Assembly: GCA_036852015.1 (NCBI GenBank)
Contig: JAANDG010000308.1
Coordinates: forward strand, 106,056 to 170,055
Direction: 5' to 3'
Source of the DNA: Pelodera strongyloides
Lineage: Eukaryota > Nematoda > Chromadorea > Rhabditida > Rhabditidae
DNA: 64,000 nt
In this document: piece after piece, positions 12,827-27,000 of the stretch
How the letters are laid out: each line of letters starts with the position of its first letter
Numbering within the stretch: position 1 is the stretch's first letter
The notes under the pieces: model-generated
Databases searched by the model: none
Seen by the model: the letters and a program-made list of their open reading frames with translations, nothing else
What the model was told of the DNA's origin: nothing
Program-made: the position numbers and the translations under genes

Positions 12827-15800
12827 TTAGATAAGGAATGGCTGGTTCTTCACCTTCTTCAGCTGTGGTTCGATAGGGACCTGGAATTTATGGAATTAAA
12901 ACAAAATCTGACAAAACAAGGAACTGCATATGGCTATCCAACTTCAACGTCGCCGCTTCCCTTTGACAGCACAGCCGTGTTTCAAAAAGGTTTTCCAAAA
13001 GAAGATCAAAGGAATAAACGATAAGGTAATATAAAGAAAAACTAAACAATAGAAATAAAAGTACCTCCTTTTGCTTCTTAGGTTGTTGCTTGGAAACCAG
13101 CTTCTGTTGTTGTTTGCCCTAAAACAGTAAATATAATTATAGTGAATACCTCATTTTGGCCTCCTTTTTTGGTACTGGGAACACATTACAATAGAAACCA
13201 GTTTCGTACATCTGGTCAACTTTAAATAAACTGACAAGAAAACTAAACCTAATTTATTAGGTTTAGTTTTTATTTATTATCAAAATATTAATAACAACAA
13301 ACTCAAACCTGTTCCTTTGCTGCCTTTCCTCCTTTCGTAGCCGGTACGGGCGCCGACCTTGTCGCCTAAAGGAACTTCTCAGTTGAATAGATACATACAA
13401 AGCAGCTAGGCAGATTAATTAATAGCAGCGTAATCGCTAAGACTCTCTCTCTCTCTCTCTCTGAAACTGTGGTGCTCAGAAACTTACGAACATTACAAAC
13501 TTACGAACATTACAAACACCGGAAGAAGTCAACGTAACAAACAAAACTCATACCTGCTTTGCCTGGATGGGGTTGTGGAGTTGTTTTCCCTTCTTCTTTG
13601 GTGGGGGAGGGACGAGGTCTTCCTCCTCCTCGTCTTCATCCATATCACTGTCCTCGTCATCCTACACAAGGAGAGACAGATGAGAAGGTTAGTAAAAGAG
13701 GTACAGTACCCTTGATACTCTTAAGTAGGCATGTGATCCAACTAGCTTGAGCGACTTGCGTGATGATCGAGGTTCAAGTTCAAATGTTCTCGAATCAGTA
13801 GCTAGCTGGCATAGACCAAATGTTCTCTAATCTCGCCTTGCGCTCTTACAGATCCCATCGTGCAAATCAGCACCAGTGTCCGTATGCACGAACACCGGGA
13901 ACCTCCCAGGGTGGGAGAATGTGCCACTGTGTGCCGCAGATTCGTGTGATCCCTCTCTTTCTCTCATCTCCCACTGAGAAGCTTTTCGGCGCGTTCGTGC
14001 ATACGGCCACAGGCCCGTGCGTAAATACAGATGCATATTCATTGGCTGAACATGAGTGTTCACTCAATTCTACCGTAAGTCGCCGAAATGGTCTGGAAAA
14101 CTACGGTAGTTGTTGGGCGACCCCCCCCCCCTCCCAAACAAGATTCTGACGCAATCCCCACCTCATCACTGTCCTCCTCGTCGTCTCCCTCAGAATCACT
14201 TCCATCCACAGAGACTTCTTCATCTTCCTCTCCCTCGCTGTCACTATCATTCTCTTCACCCTCCTCCTTATCGTCATTGTTCTAAATCACGATATTACTT
14301 TTTTTTTACATTTATTCACAACTCTCACAATACACAGTCTCAAAACTGCCGTGGGTTCTGTTGCAAGGTATCTACGCCAATAATGAAGTCCTAGTATGCT
14401 ATACTGACAATGCGCACCTTTGTGGTGCAATAAATTACTATTAATTAAAGTGCGCTTTTCGTGAATCAATAGGGAACTGCATCAGAAAGCGGACAGTTTG
14501 AGCTGAATGATATGAATGATCAGATATTGTTATTCATGCAAATGCAACTCGCAAAGAACAAATATTACGCCTATTTCAGATCCTGATTGAAATTGAAGCC
14601 TTATACAGGCTCAGACTAGACGTTCTAAATGTTCACCACAATCATCTTAGCAGCTTCTCTGGCCTTCTTCAAAGCGTCGGCAAATGCACTCTTCTTTCCA
14701 CTCTTCCCACTCATAATCTCCTGGTAGACATCGACGGGCGCCTTCTTCGTCTCCTCCTCCTCATCTTCGCTGTCTTCATCCTGAAAGAACATAGGGTTTT
14801 CCTACAACTCAACTAAAGCACCAAAATTGCAAAACCAAGAAAAACCGACATGCGCTGCATTGGGATACCACAGTTTGGTGGACGTGGGTACCAACACGCC
14901 AATACCCTGCAGAGTATGGTGACTCGTCATCGTACTATCATATAACAAATACTTCACTGCATTGTGAAAATAAACAAATAAATGTGGACGTCACCATCCC
15001 ATACCTCGTCTTCATCGTCATCGTTATCATCGTCAAAACGACCACCGATTCGAATGAAATCATCATTGTCGGAATCATCCTGAAATACGCCTTAGGCTAA
15101 TTGTCAATGGTTTCACATATCGGTGCGACAAGTACGCTAATTGGAATTGTGCATCTGCGCACTGCCGGCGATTTCCCGCCACGCACAATAGCAGAGTCAG
15201 CCCCGCAATCACGAACCTCCTTTTTGGCGTTGTCATCGTCAGTGATGTAGAATGAGATTTAACAATTTCATTAGCCGTAGCAGGGACACAACTCAAATAA
15301 TCATGATAAATAAATCTCTCACATAATCATCCTCGTCCTCGCTGTCATCCTCTTCCTCCTCATCGTCTCGTCCCTCCTCTCTTCTCTTCTGTCTCATCTT
15401 CTCCAACTTCTTTTTCATCTCCACTTCTGGGAGAAGGCTCATGATGTCTGGGGTAGGGCCCAAATCAGAATCACTGTCGTACGAGTCGTAATCATCGATG
15501 ATCAGGTTCTAAAGAACATCATTTCAAATTAATTAACTAAAATATGTAATAATGAAATACACTGCAATAAACGACAAACTTGAAAAAGTAAGTAGGAAGG
15601 GAAATTTAAAAAAGATACACACCCTCATGACAGTCTTCACAGATCTGGGAGCAGCGGCCTGAAAATGAACTTGTAAAGAATACATTTTATTCTGACATGT
15701 GTCTTCATCCACACGATTACTTATTGAGGTTAGTGTTCCATTAGGAAACACAAAAGCATAGACCCACCTTCTGAACCTGCACTGGCTTTGTAGGTTTCGT

Positions 15801-17753
15801 CATCATCTGTTTCTTTTCCTCCTCTCTATCTTCTTCCTCGTCACTCTCACTCTCCAACTCCTCGTCGTCTGATTCCTCTTCGTCTTCATCCATCTCTTTG
15901 TCTTCCTCATCTCCCTCGCCCTCTTCACTATCATCTTCTTCATCAAGAACAAGACGCTGAAATATAATAAGTTAATTAATAAAATAAGTTCAAAGGTGGG
16001 ACGATCCACTCTGGCCCTAGCCCGGGCAGCGGCCAACTTCTTTGCTGGAACTCGTCTTCTACTTTGCTCACATCCATTACCGCATACGCTACTAGTCAGA
16101 AGCGTTGAATAGTAATTATTTGTAAAAGAGTAATACTACACGTGCAAACACGAACGAAGCGGAAAAATAACAACTATTCAACATTGTGAAAGTACTATGT
16201 TATTATGAAAGTACTATGTTATTAGCTAACAACTTATTAAGAAACGATTCTGCCACCATTACGAAAATGTTTCCGTTAATTTAATTATACAGAAGTTAGA
16301 CGAAAGAGGAAAGAAGAATCCCAGTTTTGCATTCTATATGGCTAGTAATTCCACCCAAGCTGATCCGATTTTTTTTAATCCATAATGATCATGACAATAA
16401 TAATTATTATTAGCACTTTCATCAACCTATGATCCTATTCCCTGAAAAGATCTTTAGAAGTAATGTGGCACAGTCTGACATGGCAGCGCCGGCGCCCTTA
16501 GCCAAACAGAACAATTGGCGCAGAGCGATAGCGCCCTGTTCTCACCCACAAGGCCGGGGTTCGAATCCCGCCAGCTGCAGTGATCGAAAATTCCAAGCCC
16601 TCTGAATGTTACTGAACGACAAAATTCCATTCCCTTGGTAGGCTGAGCATCTTTTGCAGCACAACATAATATGGAGCACAACATAATGGGGAATTATTAT
16701 TATCATTATTATCATTATTATTATTACAGAAATGTTTCACTTTAACAAAAACAGTCATGAGGGTCATTTTTTTTAAAATACGAAAAAAGCTACCACAGTA
16801 CAATAATAACTCTTCAAATAAGCACAAAGCGAGACAGAGAATACATTTCACATTGAAATTAGCACTCACCCCGCCTAGCTGTTTCTTGAGCATTTGTAGA
16901 AGAGCGTTCGCACGGTCGTTTTCACCCACTGGTTCGCCGACATCCTGCATAATGGAAAACTACTTATATTACGACTAATGCTCCATAAATGAATAAAACT
17001 ACCTCTCCATATATGCATAAAACTAATACAAACCGAACAGCCTGACGTTACATGAGTTGGTATTTCAACTGAACTTGTCCATCTCGGAATTGTTTCGGTC
17101 TCCGAATTTCCATGCTATTTCTTTACTATACGACTATTCCGACATGGGATTCCGAGATGGAAAAGTTCAGTTAAAATACCGACTATGGTTAGGATCAAAA
17201 TTCACCACTGACGACGATGGGCTGCAAAAAAGATGAAACACATAATTTTTGCTACTAATTCCCTACCAATTTGCTCGAGTCCACCTCATGTTCTTCAACA
17301 CCGTTTGACACATCCGCATCCTGAACAATAAAATTGTCCGACGTTTCCTGTTAAGAATTCTCCCAAAATCCTACTAAACTCAAATCTCAAATAAATCCAA
17401 ATGAAAGAGTAAGAATCAAACTTATAATTCAGAAGATCAGGGCCACAAATTAACACATAAGAAATGAGACGAAAACCCTAAAGTCCTCGAAAACACAAAA
17501 GTTATCTAAACCAAAAGTTAGAGATGGCAAATTTCAGTACAAATTGATTTAACATTCCATACGTATTCCAAATCTCAATTCTCCCTACCAGGAACTGTTC
17601 CTCGTCCTCCTCCTCGTCTCCCTGCTCCTCCTTATTCTCCTGCTCTACTTTCTCTTCAGCCTTCATCCTCGCCTCAAGTGAAATTGCCTCTTCCTCGGCC
17701 TTACCACCACCCTTCACCTTGTTGCGAACCACACGAGCCTTTGCACCGGACAT
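12827..17753 (-). CDS. Extremely acidic low-complexity protein, unidentified
   Basis: I do not recognise a named family. About fourteen small exons chain in phase 0 from ATG at 17753 to TAA at 12827-12829: 17589-17753, 17267-17320, 16870-16944, a weakly supported exon near 16020-16060, 15768-15956, 15623-15658, 15323-15508, 15005-15079, about 14640-14780, 14165-14285, 13560-13660, 13315-13370, 13075-13120 and about 12827-12880. The start MSGAKARVVRNKVKGGGK is basic. A short helix (RANALLQMLKKQLGG) follows, then long Glu/Asp/Ser tracts interrupted by ordered-looking islands: LGPTPDIMSLLPEVEMKKKL, DDFIRIGGRFDDD and APVDVYQEIMSGKSGKKSAF. The tail is Lys- and Gln-rich (GKQQQKLVSKQQPKKQKE). Alternating acidic tracts with a basic tail suggest a nucleolar or histone-chaperone-like protein, which would suit the NOL6 neighbour; this is inference. 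TTTCCAG lies 2 bases before the ATG. The exon near 16.04 kb has a poor acceptor. Confidence 0.7.
13441..13463. repeat. (CT)n microsatellite
   Basis: A short CT run lies in an intron of the acidic gene. Confidence 0.8.
13880..14012. repeat. Small inverted-repeat element in an intron of the acidic gene
   Basis: Arms CCGTATGCACGAACACCGGG and GCGTTCGTGCATACGG are imperfect inverted copies around a spacer of about 90 bases. The CATACGGCCACAGG end also occurs near 6690, suggesting a dispersed family. Confidence 0.55.
16510..16655 (+). repeat. tRNA-derived SINE copy 2
   Basis: The A-box region ATTGGCGCAGAGCGATAGCG and B box GGGGTTCGAATCCCGCC have tRNA-like spacing. The tail shares ordered words with the copy at 7640 (GCAGTGAT, CCCTCTGA, ACGAC, TAGGCTGAGCAT). 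It lies in an intron of the acidic gene, in the opposite orientation to it. Confidence 0.75.
17057..17186. repeat. Inverted-repeat MITE
   Basis: TTGGTATTTCAACTGAAC with CATCTCGGAAT on the left, and ATTCCGAGATGG with GTTCAGTTAAAATACCGA on the right, form a fold-back with arms of about 40 bases. It sits in an intron of the acidic gene. Confidence 0.65.
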
Positions 17754-18051
17754 GTCTGGAAACAAAGAAACGAAAATTAAATGGTTCACATGAAGTTCTA
17801 AAAATCGGTAATGACATAAACTTTCTTGAAATAAACTAAGAGTGATGTACAAGTGGGCAAGTTAAAGCGATAATCTGACGAGATGGCAATGAAGTCTTAA
17901 GTCTTAGTGAACTCCCCGAAGAGCACAGCGGAAAGCACAATAAAAGCTTGTTATCACCTTGGGGTGGGGTCTTTGTGCAATTGTGCAACAAATTAGTTGA
18001 GTAACAGGCTTAACCAAACAGATATTTGGAGCTGTTTTCGAACGGAGTTAG

Positions 18052-21000
18052 TCACAGATGATTTCGAAATAATAACTACAGAAAAACACTTCAAAACTTT
18101 GGATTGAAGGAAACAGGCATAAACATGTGCAATTAAGCATCGCATAACGAAAACATACAGTAAGCTTACTTGGATGAGTAGACTAGATGACCCAATGGCA
18201 GTGGTAAGTGCTGCAAAGGGGAAAGAAAGAAACAAACCGTGTTTGGCCAGAACAACTCCGGGCTCCATTTCCCTCAAGGGTACTGTAAGGACACCGTCGA
18301 TTACCACATTTCCTCCCACCTCAATACGCTCGACCTGAAATGAACCAGTGGGCTAATTCAGAATAAAATTGAATTAATCTGACTTACGTAAGTCAGACCC
18401 TCTAGGCAAGCGTATCCAATAACCGTAATTAAACATTTACTAGAAAACTCTCCTTTTTCCATTGAAGTCCTTCGCAATACCTAAGAAAAAAAACACATCC
18501 TCTCAAAATGACCCACCAACTCCTCTCCAATAATGGTGATTCCCTCAAAAACCTCCTGTCGGTTGATTTCCATTTCTTTGCCGCCGGCCAGAATACGGTA
18601 GCCACCACAGCGAGAAATCTGAACATTCGAGAGTGAAGAGTAAATCACATAAGTCAACGATATGTTTCCTTATAAACCACTGCACGTAAACAAAACAAGA
18701 CGAGGCCAATACAGTATCTAAACAAATATACGCAAAAAGTACACACAAAAAGACCAACCCTCGCCGGATATTTATCATTGTCCCTCCACTTCAGGTAAAT
18801 CTCCGCACCGGCATACTTGTCGTAGAAGAACATTGCTATCTGAATATTAACTAAAGTTGAAATCATGAAAACACAGTGTTTCAGGAAAATTCTCAAGACT
18901 CAAGACATAGGTGATATGACCACTACTTATAGGTGCAAATATGTAAACTAAATAGTTACTTACAGTTGCGAGTTACGACATACATGAATGGAATGGATAA
19001 ACATAAAGTACAACATTTAGATCCGGGCTGTTGTCTTGTATCCGACAAAAGCACTGCTAATAAAGACAAACTACTAGCAAAAAAACAAACAAACTCGCCC
19101 TCAAAACGTACCCTACTGTACTCATTCTCCAACCGTTGGATGAACATTTCGATCACGTCAAAGTTCATGACGGGCAAATCGAAGGCGGCAACCTAAACAA
19201 TTTGTTACGTTTTAATAAAAGACTACTATAAGTTTAAAGAAAAACTATGGTGATCGGTAAATCTAGAACTAAACAACTACAACATGTGAGACACACTTAA
19301 TACTAATAATGCTAAATGCTAGGTCTCAATTTGTAAGGCAGTCCTGAACCATGTTTCATAAGGTTTAATGTGATATCAGATTAAAAACCAAAACCGCTCA
19401 CCCCTCCCACTCTCTTCTTTCTCTCCACTGGAGCCACGTCCTCTCTGAGCACAATCTTGGCATCGAAACCGGTTGGTTTGTAGGTGGTGAAGAGAACCTA
19501 CAAATAAACAAAGACCAATAAACCTAAACCTACAATATATATCTTCATAATGACAGTGACTGTTCGCAGAATTGAAAAAGACGTGACAAAATCTACTATA
19601 CAAACAACATCATGTACAGACAACACTGAAGCGAAATACGGTCCGGTTTTTGAAACACATCGTGGACAACCGAATTCTTACGTATTTATGCAAAGTTGCT
19701 CGAATTTAGCTGGATTTTTTATTCTAATCTATGTTCATTTTCATAAGCTGCATAAGAATGCTGGTGCACTCGACGTGTTTCAAAAACCGGCCGGTATTTC
19801 GCTTTAAGAACCACAATTTTCATGGTATACTCACGGTGACATCGGCAAAATCTGGGTCACATAGACATCGATCGATTGTCTTGACAGAAGACCTCGCAAG
19901 GGCCACCAATCTCTTCAGAATTACGGGCGAAGGACCGCTGTTCGTGAAACTAAACAAATAATCTCATGCAAACAAATCTCACGGAAACACCCAATAAACA
20001 CAGAAAGTACTTTTTACTTTTTAATACGCTTAAGTTATTCAAAAAAAAAGTTCTGTGAGAAAACTCCAAGCATGAGTATGACTGAAACAGACATCCCTAC
20101 GACCAAAAACTTCTAAAGTAAAATAAATTCCTTAAATGAAGCCTCATTTGCTACCAATTTCCAATGGGATCCTCCTTGGTACAAATGACCATTGGTGGGA
20201 GGGCCGCTCTCATATTCACAAAGTTCTTCTCCATATCTTCACGCGCTTTGGCTGCAAAGTTCAAACGGGGATCAACCAACAACGACATGTTTCATGCAAC
20301 TAATATGAACAAGAACCAAAAACAAAAATAGTGAGACAGCGTTTAAGTCAATTTCGCATACACTGATAATATCTTGCAAAAAATCCCTCGACGAGTTTTT
20401 ATCGATTCCACAAAACTCAAAAATACCTGTCAATTCCTCAAACACTGGCACGACCAGTGGTTTTGCCACCCAGTTGTGTGTGGCAACCAAATGGAGAACT
20501 CGCCGGAAACCAGCAACAGCCGATCTGAGCAATGAACATGAATAAATACACAACAATCGTATTGGGGGAAAAGGTAAACTATTCCAATAATCACGAGTAG
20601 AACCCCTTGCAAATATCACTGATCAAACGATTTTCACAACTGAATAACTAATCGAGATCGGTCAAAAAAACATGGGTAGAGAGTACAGAGGCGCTGCTAG
20701 ATATAGAGAAACAGTAGACGCTACAGTATCCCATAGTCTTCCATATAAGCAAAACTCACCTCGGTTCACCCAAAGACGAGTGAGTCTCAAAGGCTGCGAC
20801 CACCAACATTTCGATCACGAGTTCATTCAGACAATTGGAGAACAGGCGACTGGCTGAAATCGGAGAAAGTTTATATTTACGTTAAATGACAACTTCACAG
20901 AAAAAAGTAACAACCCATTATATTGTGTATAACCTGATGTCTACAGTACAACACGAGTGACCGTGATTGATTACACAAACAAAGGTCATTACCTTTGACA

Positions 21001-24000
21001 CAATAAATAAAACGCTAGTCCCAAAAACAATAAAAGAAGACCTACCCAGCCATCTCTTGAATAAGTGGCACGCGTCGCGGAAGAAGGCGTGTTTGACAGA
21101 ATACGAATTGAGAGAACGACGGATTGCTGGCTCCTTTTGGAATCTAAACACATATTTATGATATGATACAAAATATTATAATACAAAAACAGCAAGGTCA
21201 GGTACCTGCTTACTAAAAATGTAACAAAATGCATTCACCAAACACTACTAAAAATTAAATAGAACCCCATAAGTTCAAACAAAAAAAAATCTTACTCGAG
21301 AAGCAGCTTGTTGTACATTTTTCCCGTCTCTGTGGTCTCCACACGAGCCACTTCGTGTATATTATGCAGTTCAAAGACCTAAATGAAATATACCTAAGTC
21401 AGGTTCAGTTCAAGTTCAGGTTCTAAGTCAGGTTCAGCTGACAAATAAACACACATTCTCATATTTACCGTACCTTAAACCCTAACGTGAATAGGCCCGG
21501 GCCGGCGCCTACAATTTTAACTAGAGTTATTACCGTATACCAATACCCACAATATAAAAGTTTAATCGAGAACGGGCTGTCTAAAGATACTCAAATATAT
21601 TGAATAATTGAAGCAAACAAAAACGCACCTTCGTCTTGTACATTTCTATCAATCGATGGTTGACAATCACAATACGGAACACCTTCTTATCCTAAATAGA
21701 ATGTCATTTTGAATATACAAGTTCAGTCACAAATAATGAATGAAATGAAATAACTCACTTGTTTTCATTCGGCTGAGGTTTGTGCTTATTGCTTATACTG
21801 AGATGAATATCAGTTTTCACCAATATTATATAGATCTGTCAACCACAACCACTACTTCTAATCGATGCGAATACCTAATAACTTGAAGAGACAACCTTCA
21901 CTGTGAGGTTCACAGTTAAAAAGACAATTCTTATACATATATATCACCTACCAACAACACATAGAGTCCCTCGGTGGTCGGATGACAGGCCAGATTGTGT
22001 ATCTTATTCAACATTTCTCCCATCAGAATGTAGAAGGAGACAATGAGATGATGTACTGATTCTGGATCCTCTCCCCATTGACTCCACGCGTACGTCAAAG
22101 TGATGTAGACTACAAACAGTGACGTAGACTACAAACAGACTACAAACGTCAACGCGATGTAGACTACAAACATACATTAATTATATATACTAATCAACTA
22201 TTATATGTGCTCATTAATCAATTGATGCACGAATGTGTTATACATTACCATCACAGTATCACCTCATAAAATCATGTGCTGAAGCACACCATGTTGCTTT
22301 CTTTTAATATTTATTTAATAACGAAATAAAATAAATTTATGCATAAACCATAACAAGAGTTGTGTCGTTTCCTTTCGTATCGGTCTCTGTGAATACTTAC
22401 ATACCTTTACCTCATATGTTTTACGTTGGTTTACATTACACACAAAGTTACTCCTCGTGGATATAAAAAAGGAGATGTTTCGTGATGGATACATCTCCAA
22501 GTTTGCAGATTCTACACGTTACACCAAAGACAGCTGACAAACAATCGCTCAAAAAATACCATCAAGAGTTGCGAATCGTCTGGGCACTTGTTCCACAGTG
22601 GGCATTCTCAATCCGAGTTGCTTCTCCAGTTTTCCATACGGTTCCGGTACATAGGCGAGCTTCTCATTTGGCTAAAATATATATAAACACTCTTCTCAAA
22701 CGAAAGCGAATCAAGGCTCACTATAAAAACTCCATAACGAAGCTATTACCACATTGTTTCACCACGTCCTCATTGTGTTGCTCTACCACTACCATTGTCT
22801 GCCAACCATAGTATTCTAGATCTACAGTACTCTTACCTCTGTTCCCCTACAGTATGGTGACATTCCCGTCACTCCTGTCACTTGCAGAGGGAGCTTGTCC
22901 AAGTTTCGAAGCATACCAGACAATCTGGCCAGAGACTGAAATAATACCAAGTTATATGGACAGTTGTTTGTCGGCGTGCTGCTGTAGGGATGTCGTCATT
23001 TTGAACAGATATTTGACACAATCAGAGCTTCTGCGACTCCCAGTGTATGATTCAAAAATACGTGTCAAAGTGTTTTATTCGACCGGTTTCGGCTTACGCC
23101 ACCATCAGGAACAACTATGTGGATACTTATACAGATACTCTATACGGATATCCAGAGTGAGAAGTGCGACAAAAACATAACAACAGCTAGAATAACAAAA
23201 AAACAATAGTAAAACATACAAGTTAAAAAAGCGATTCGTGGCACTTACAATCAAAACCTGAACCTAATAACTAGTCTCATCTTTTCTGCTTACCTTGTTA
23301 ATGTCCGTGTAGGCATTCTGGAAGCACACGAGACTTGGTCTGAGGTAGTTTCGGAAGTATACATTCACCTCCATCTTGAATTTCCTGGAAAAACAATGAA
23401 TAAGATACTTTATACTGCAAAAAAAAAAGTTTCCTTCCCGCTAAGCTAGCAAGTACACTCCAATGGTAATAAGAATACAGTTAAGAGTTTTCTTTCAATC
23501 TATGCAAAATTAACCTTACAATTTAAGGAGGCCAACGACAAACGAAAATGTGGTTCTATAATTTATTCATAGAAAAAATGCAAAGTAAAGTCTCAGAAGA
23601 GCCTTTTAAAGTAACTTACTCTTTGATGACAAAGTCGACAATCTGTGCGGGAACCTCGCTATCGTGCTGCTCACTCCACACCATCGTCTCCCGGATTGTA
23701 TTGTCCGCGAAACGACGGAGCTGAGTTTTCGAACACCAAAATCTGCAAAAGGTTCGGATGAATTTAATATACATTAACTAAGCAATGTCAAGCAATTAAC
23801 TAAGCATTAAGTAATCCAATGTCTCCACCACGCAAACATTCCGGGATAATTAGTCACCTCTACACAAAGAAGTACAGCAATAACTAATGCAACTGAACAA
23901 TAGTGGACTTCTCCTAAAAAGTTATTGTAAATGTTATTGACTATACAACAATTAAGATAAAGTAAAATAAGCCAGGTACGTTAATGAAGTATGAACGGCC

Positions 24001-27000
24001 GGCAACTAGCATTCAAACCAAAAACCCACTGTCTGAATGTCTGTGCTTCTGGGAGATTGGCCACTGGTCCAATGGTAAGAGGGTTCGACCAGTGGGTCCC
24101 AGAACGGAAGGCAAAGGTGACGCCTTTGGAAGCAGGTTCAGTAACAGCTACAGCATCCACAGACCACTGAAAACCGTAAATTCATTTAAAACAACATATA
24201 CAATACCAAATAATAACAGCAAATTTTGCCTCGTATACAGGCCTTAAGCTATATAAAACTGAAAATCAAAAACAACTACGTCTTAACAATGTAGCGTGTC
24301 AAAGAAGAAATTTACATGTGGAATGAAAAATAAAGTATAAAAGTATAATTTGAAATAATACCTTTTTCTCAGCATCTGTTCGGAACGAGAATCCACAGTA
24401 CTCAGCCCTGTCGGTGAGTGCTTTCTCAATAAGTGAGAGCACCTTGTGCGCAAAAAGATTCATTCTGTCTGCATCGGAATAGACATCATTCTGATATTCT
24501 GGAGAATAGAGACGAACGAGAGGAACGGGGATACTGAAAAGGCAGACCAGTACACTGGTTTATGTCGGTACCATAATACAACAATGTGAGCCAAAGAGAA
24601 CTTCAAACTTCCAAACTCACGCACCAACACACTCAAGCATGCAACAGCACAGACAAACAAACACACAAAAAGTTTCTCACCAGATATAATAGTCGAATGA
24701 ATTCTCAAAGTTTTGCTCTTCAATGAACAATTCGTCAAATGCAAAATGGTCACCAAGCAGAGGTTGCGACTTTGCCACATCACATTTCAGCTAAAATGAA
24801 ATTTATTTGAGTTGTATTAAAACGAAGGATCATAGAGCAGACGAATGTAATGTTTCATGTAAGGATCTTATGGCTCTATAGAATCGAATGTACTGCGGCA
24901 GCTGACCATTACCGTATGCCTTTCTCATTATTTGTAGCGAGACTAATGGGGCAGCTTAAAACCCACAAACCTTGGACAAATCGCGAAGCTTCATGTTCGC
25001 AGCCATATTCCATCGGGGACCGTTCATCACTATCACTTCGAAGAACTCATGCATTTGGCCCAAAGTTTGCTCGGAAGGCTGAAATTATACACTCGAAGCC
25101 ATCCATCCATCCATATGTTGGAGTAAAAAGTCGCGCGCACCCAGTACCCAGGAACCTTCATACATTAACACATTTAACTTTAACACATTTCTGAAACATT
25201 GCAAAATCACAGAGAAGTTCGGTGGAAAAATATACATGAAAACTACGGCGGATGTGTGTAGAACACATTACACATCTTCGAAAATCAGTAAATTCTCCGT
25301 ATTAACAATGCAAATGATATATAATCAATCTCAATGTGTACAAAAGTAACAAAGGTTCTAAAACGGTAGTTATTAGTTTACGAACAATTCGAAAATAATT
25401 AATCACGGATAAAAAAACATACCTTTTCACTTCCTCCTCGCTGGTTGATCTTCAGTTCTTGATCGGACCATTTGACTAAATACATTCATATTTATTATGA
25501 ATACAACGTACATCCCTTAATTAGACCTCGATAGCGTGCTTACGGAGCAGGACTCGAATAAAGTGTAAACGGCAGTTAGAGACCAATTTTCACAACAGGA
25601 CAAGTTCTCTTTCTGGCCTCTTCTTTCTTACGTCCCTTTCCATAACCTCAGAGATCTAATACTATATAAACATAATCAAAAAGACTAAACCAACCCCAAA
25701 AGTTGAAGTAGTGATTGATGATTCCCATGCAGTCCGGAGTCAAAAGAAGGTTCATCTTCTCCATTACATGGATTAACAGAAGGGCAGGCAAATAGGGGTG
25801 GAACTGCAAATAAAGGGAGATTACTCGTTCACCCACAATATATTAGTTACGGACTTTAGCACTAGTGCAAACGAACGATATTCGAGAAAATATACACAAC
25901 TCGAGTACTGAAGTAAAGAAAAAAAAATTGAGAAGAAGAAGCTTAAGATAAATTACAGACAAACCAACAAACAAACAAACAAACAAACAACCAAACAAAC
26001 AAAAAACTCACCCCTGGAGTCCTCCTGGCCGAGTGCCATGCTTGAATGAGAGACAGTGGTTGTTGCAGATAATCATCCTTCTCCAATTTCTCATTGACAT
26101 AAACATCAATCTTTTGCAAGTAAAAGTGACTGAGTTGTCGTTGAGTGAGCAGTGGGGTTGGTTTGCTCTTGTCTATAAATTCTTTATTATCTACTAAACT
26201 GCTACTCAAGGGTAACCAGTAACCAAATACCACAGAAGAACCAAAAAAAATTCCATAAATATTCTCCAAAACAAAAATTCACTCACCAGCAACAAGCGTC
26301 GGCAGAATACTTCCCGAGAACAAGGGATAACTAAAATTACACAGTCTTACTGTAAGTTCTGCATTCCGCACAAATGATTCCACAATTCCACCCAATTAAG
26401 TAGGGCAACATTTCCTTACTGTAGCCAGCGAATCTTCATGAAATTAGCTGAGAAGAAAATTGTTACAAAGTAAAAACAAATAAAAATAAGAGGAAGAAGA
26501 AATTCGTACCTCTCCATATTGATCCACTTTTCCAAATCAGCGGCACAGCAAATTCGGATGCCCACATTTTCATCTTCTTTGGAAGTAAAACGAAGAAAGG
26601 GAAGGTGTTCCCCATGAAAGTCGACCACCCATTCAACACTGCAAATTCACGGAAATAATTTATGAAGCATTATAAATATTTATAAATTACAAATATTAAC
26701 TATTAAACTTGAAAATGAAAAAAATTAGCAAAAATGAGAACCCCATAAAGATCATGAGAAAAGAAACTGACTTCAAGTCAGTAAACTGCTTCTTCAACAA
26801 AGACGCAATCACAGTCAGATAGAGCGCTCTTTTCGTTTCGTACACAAAATCCTGATAATCCTTTGGGCCCAGCAATTTCTAAACGATTAACGATTCTCTT
26901 ATACGATATACTTCGTCAAGTGAACTAAATAGACAATCAATAATCATCTACTAATGGTAAGTTGATGAAACATGAAACTAAATTCAACTTTAAATAAAAA

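Noticed and set aside
16510..16655. A functional tRNA gene
   Set aside because: A and B boxes are present, but no closing acceptor stem or clean anticodon arm is visible, and the tail is shared with another locus, as expected for a SINE.
22091..22173. A CRISPR-like array
   Set aside because: The units are about 20 bases, directly abutting, without unique spacers, in an intron of a eukaryotic gene.
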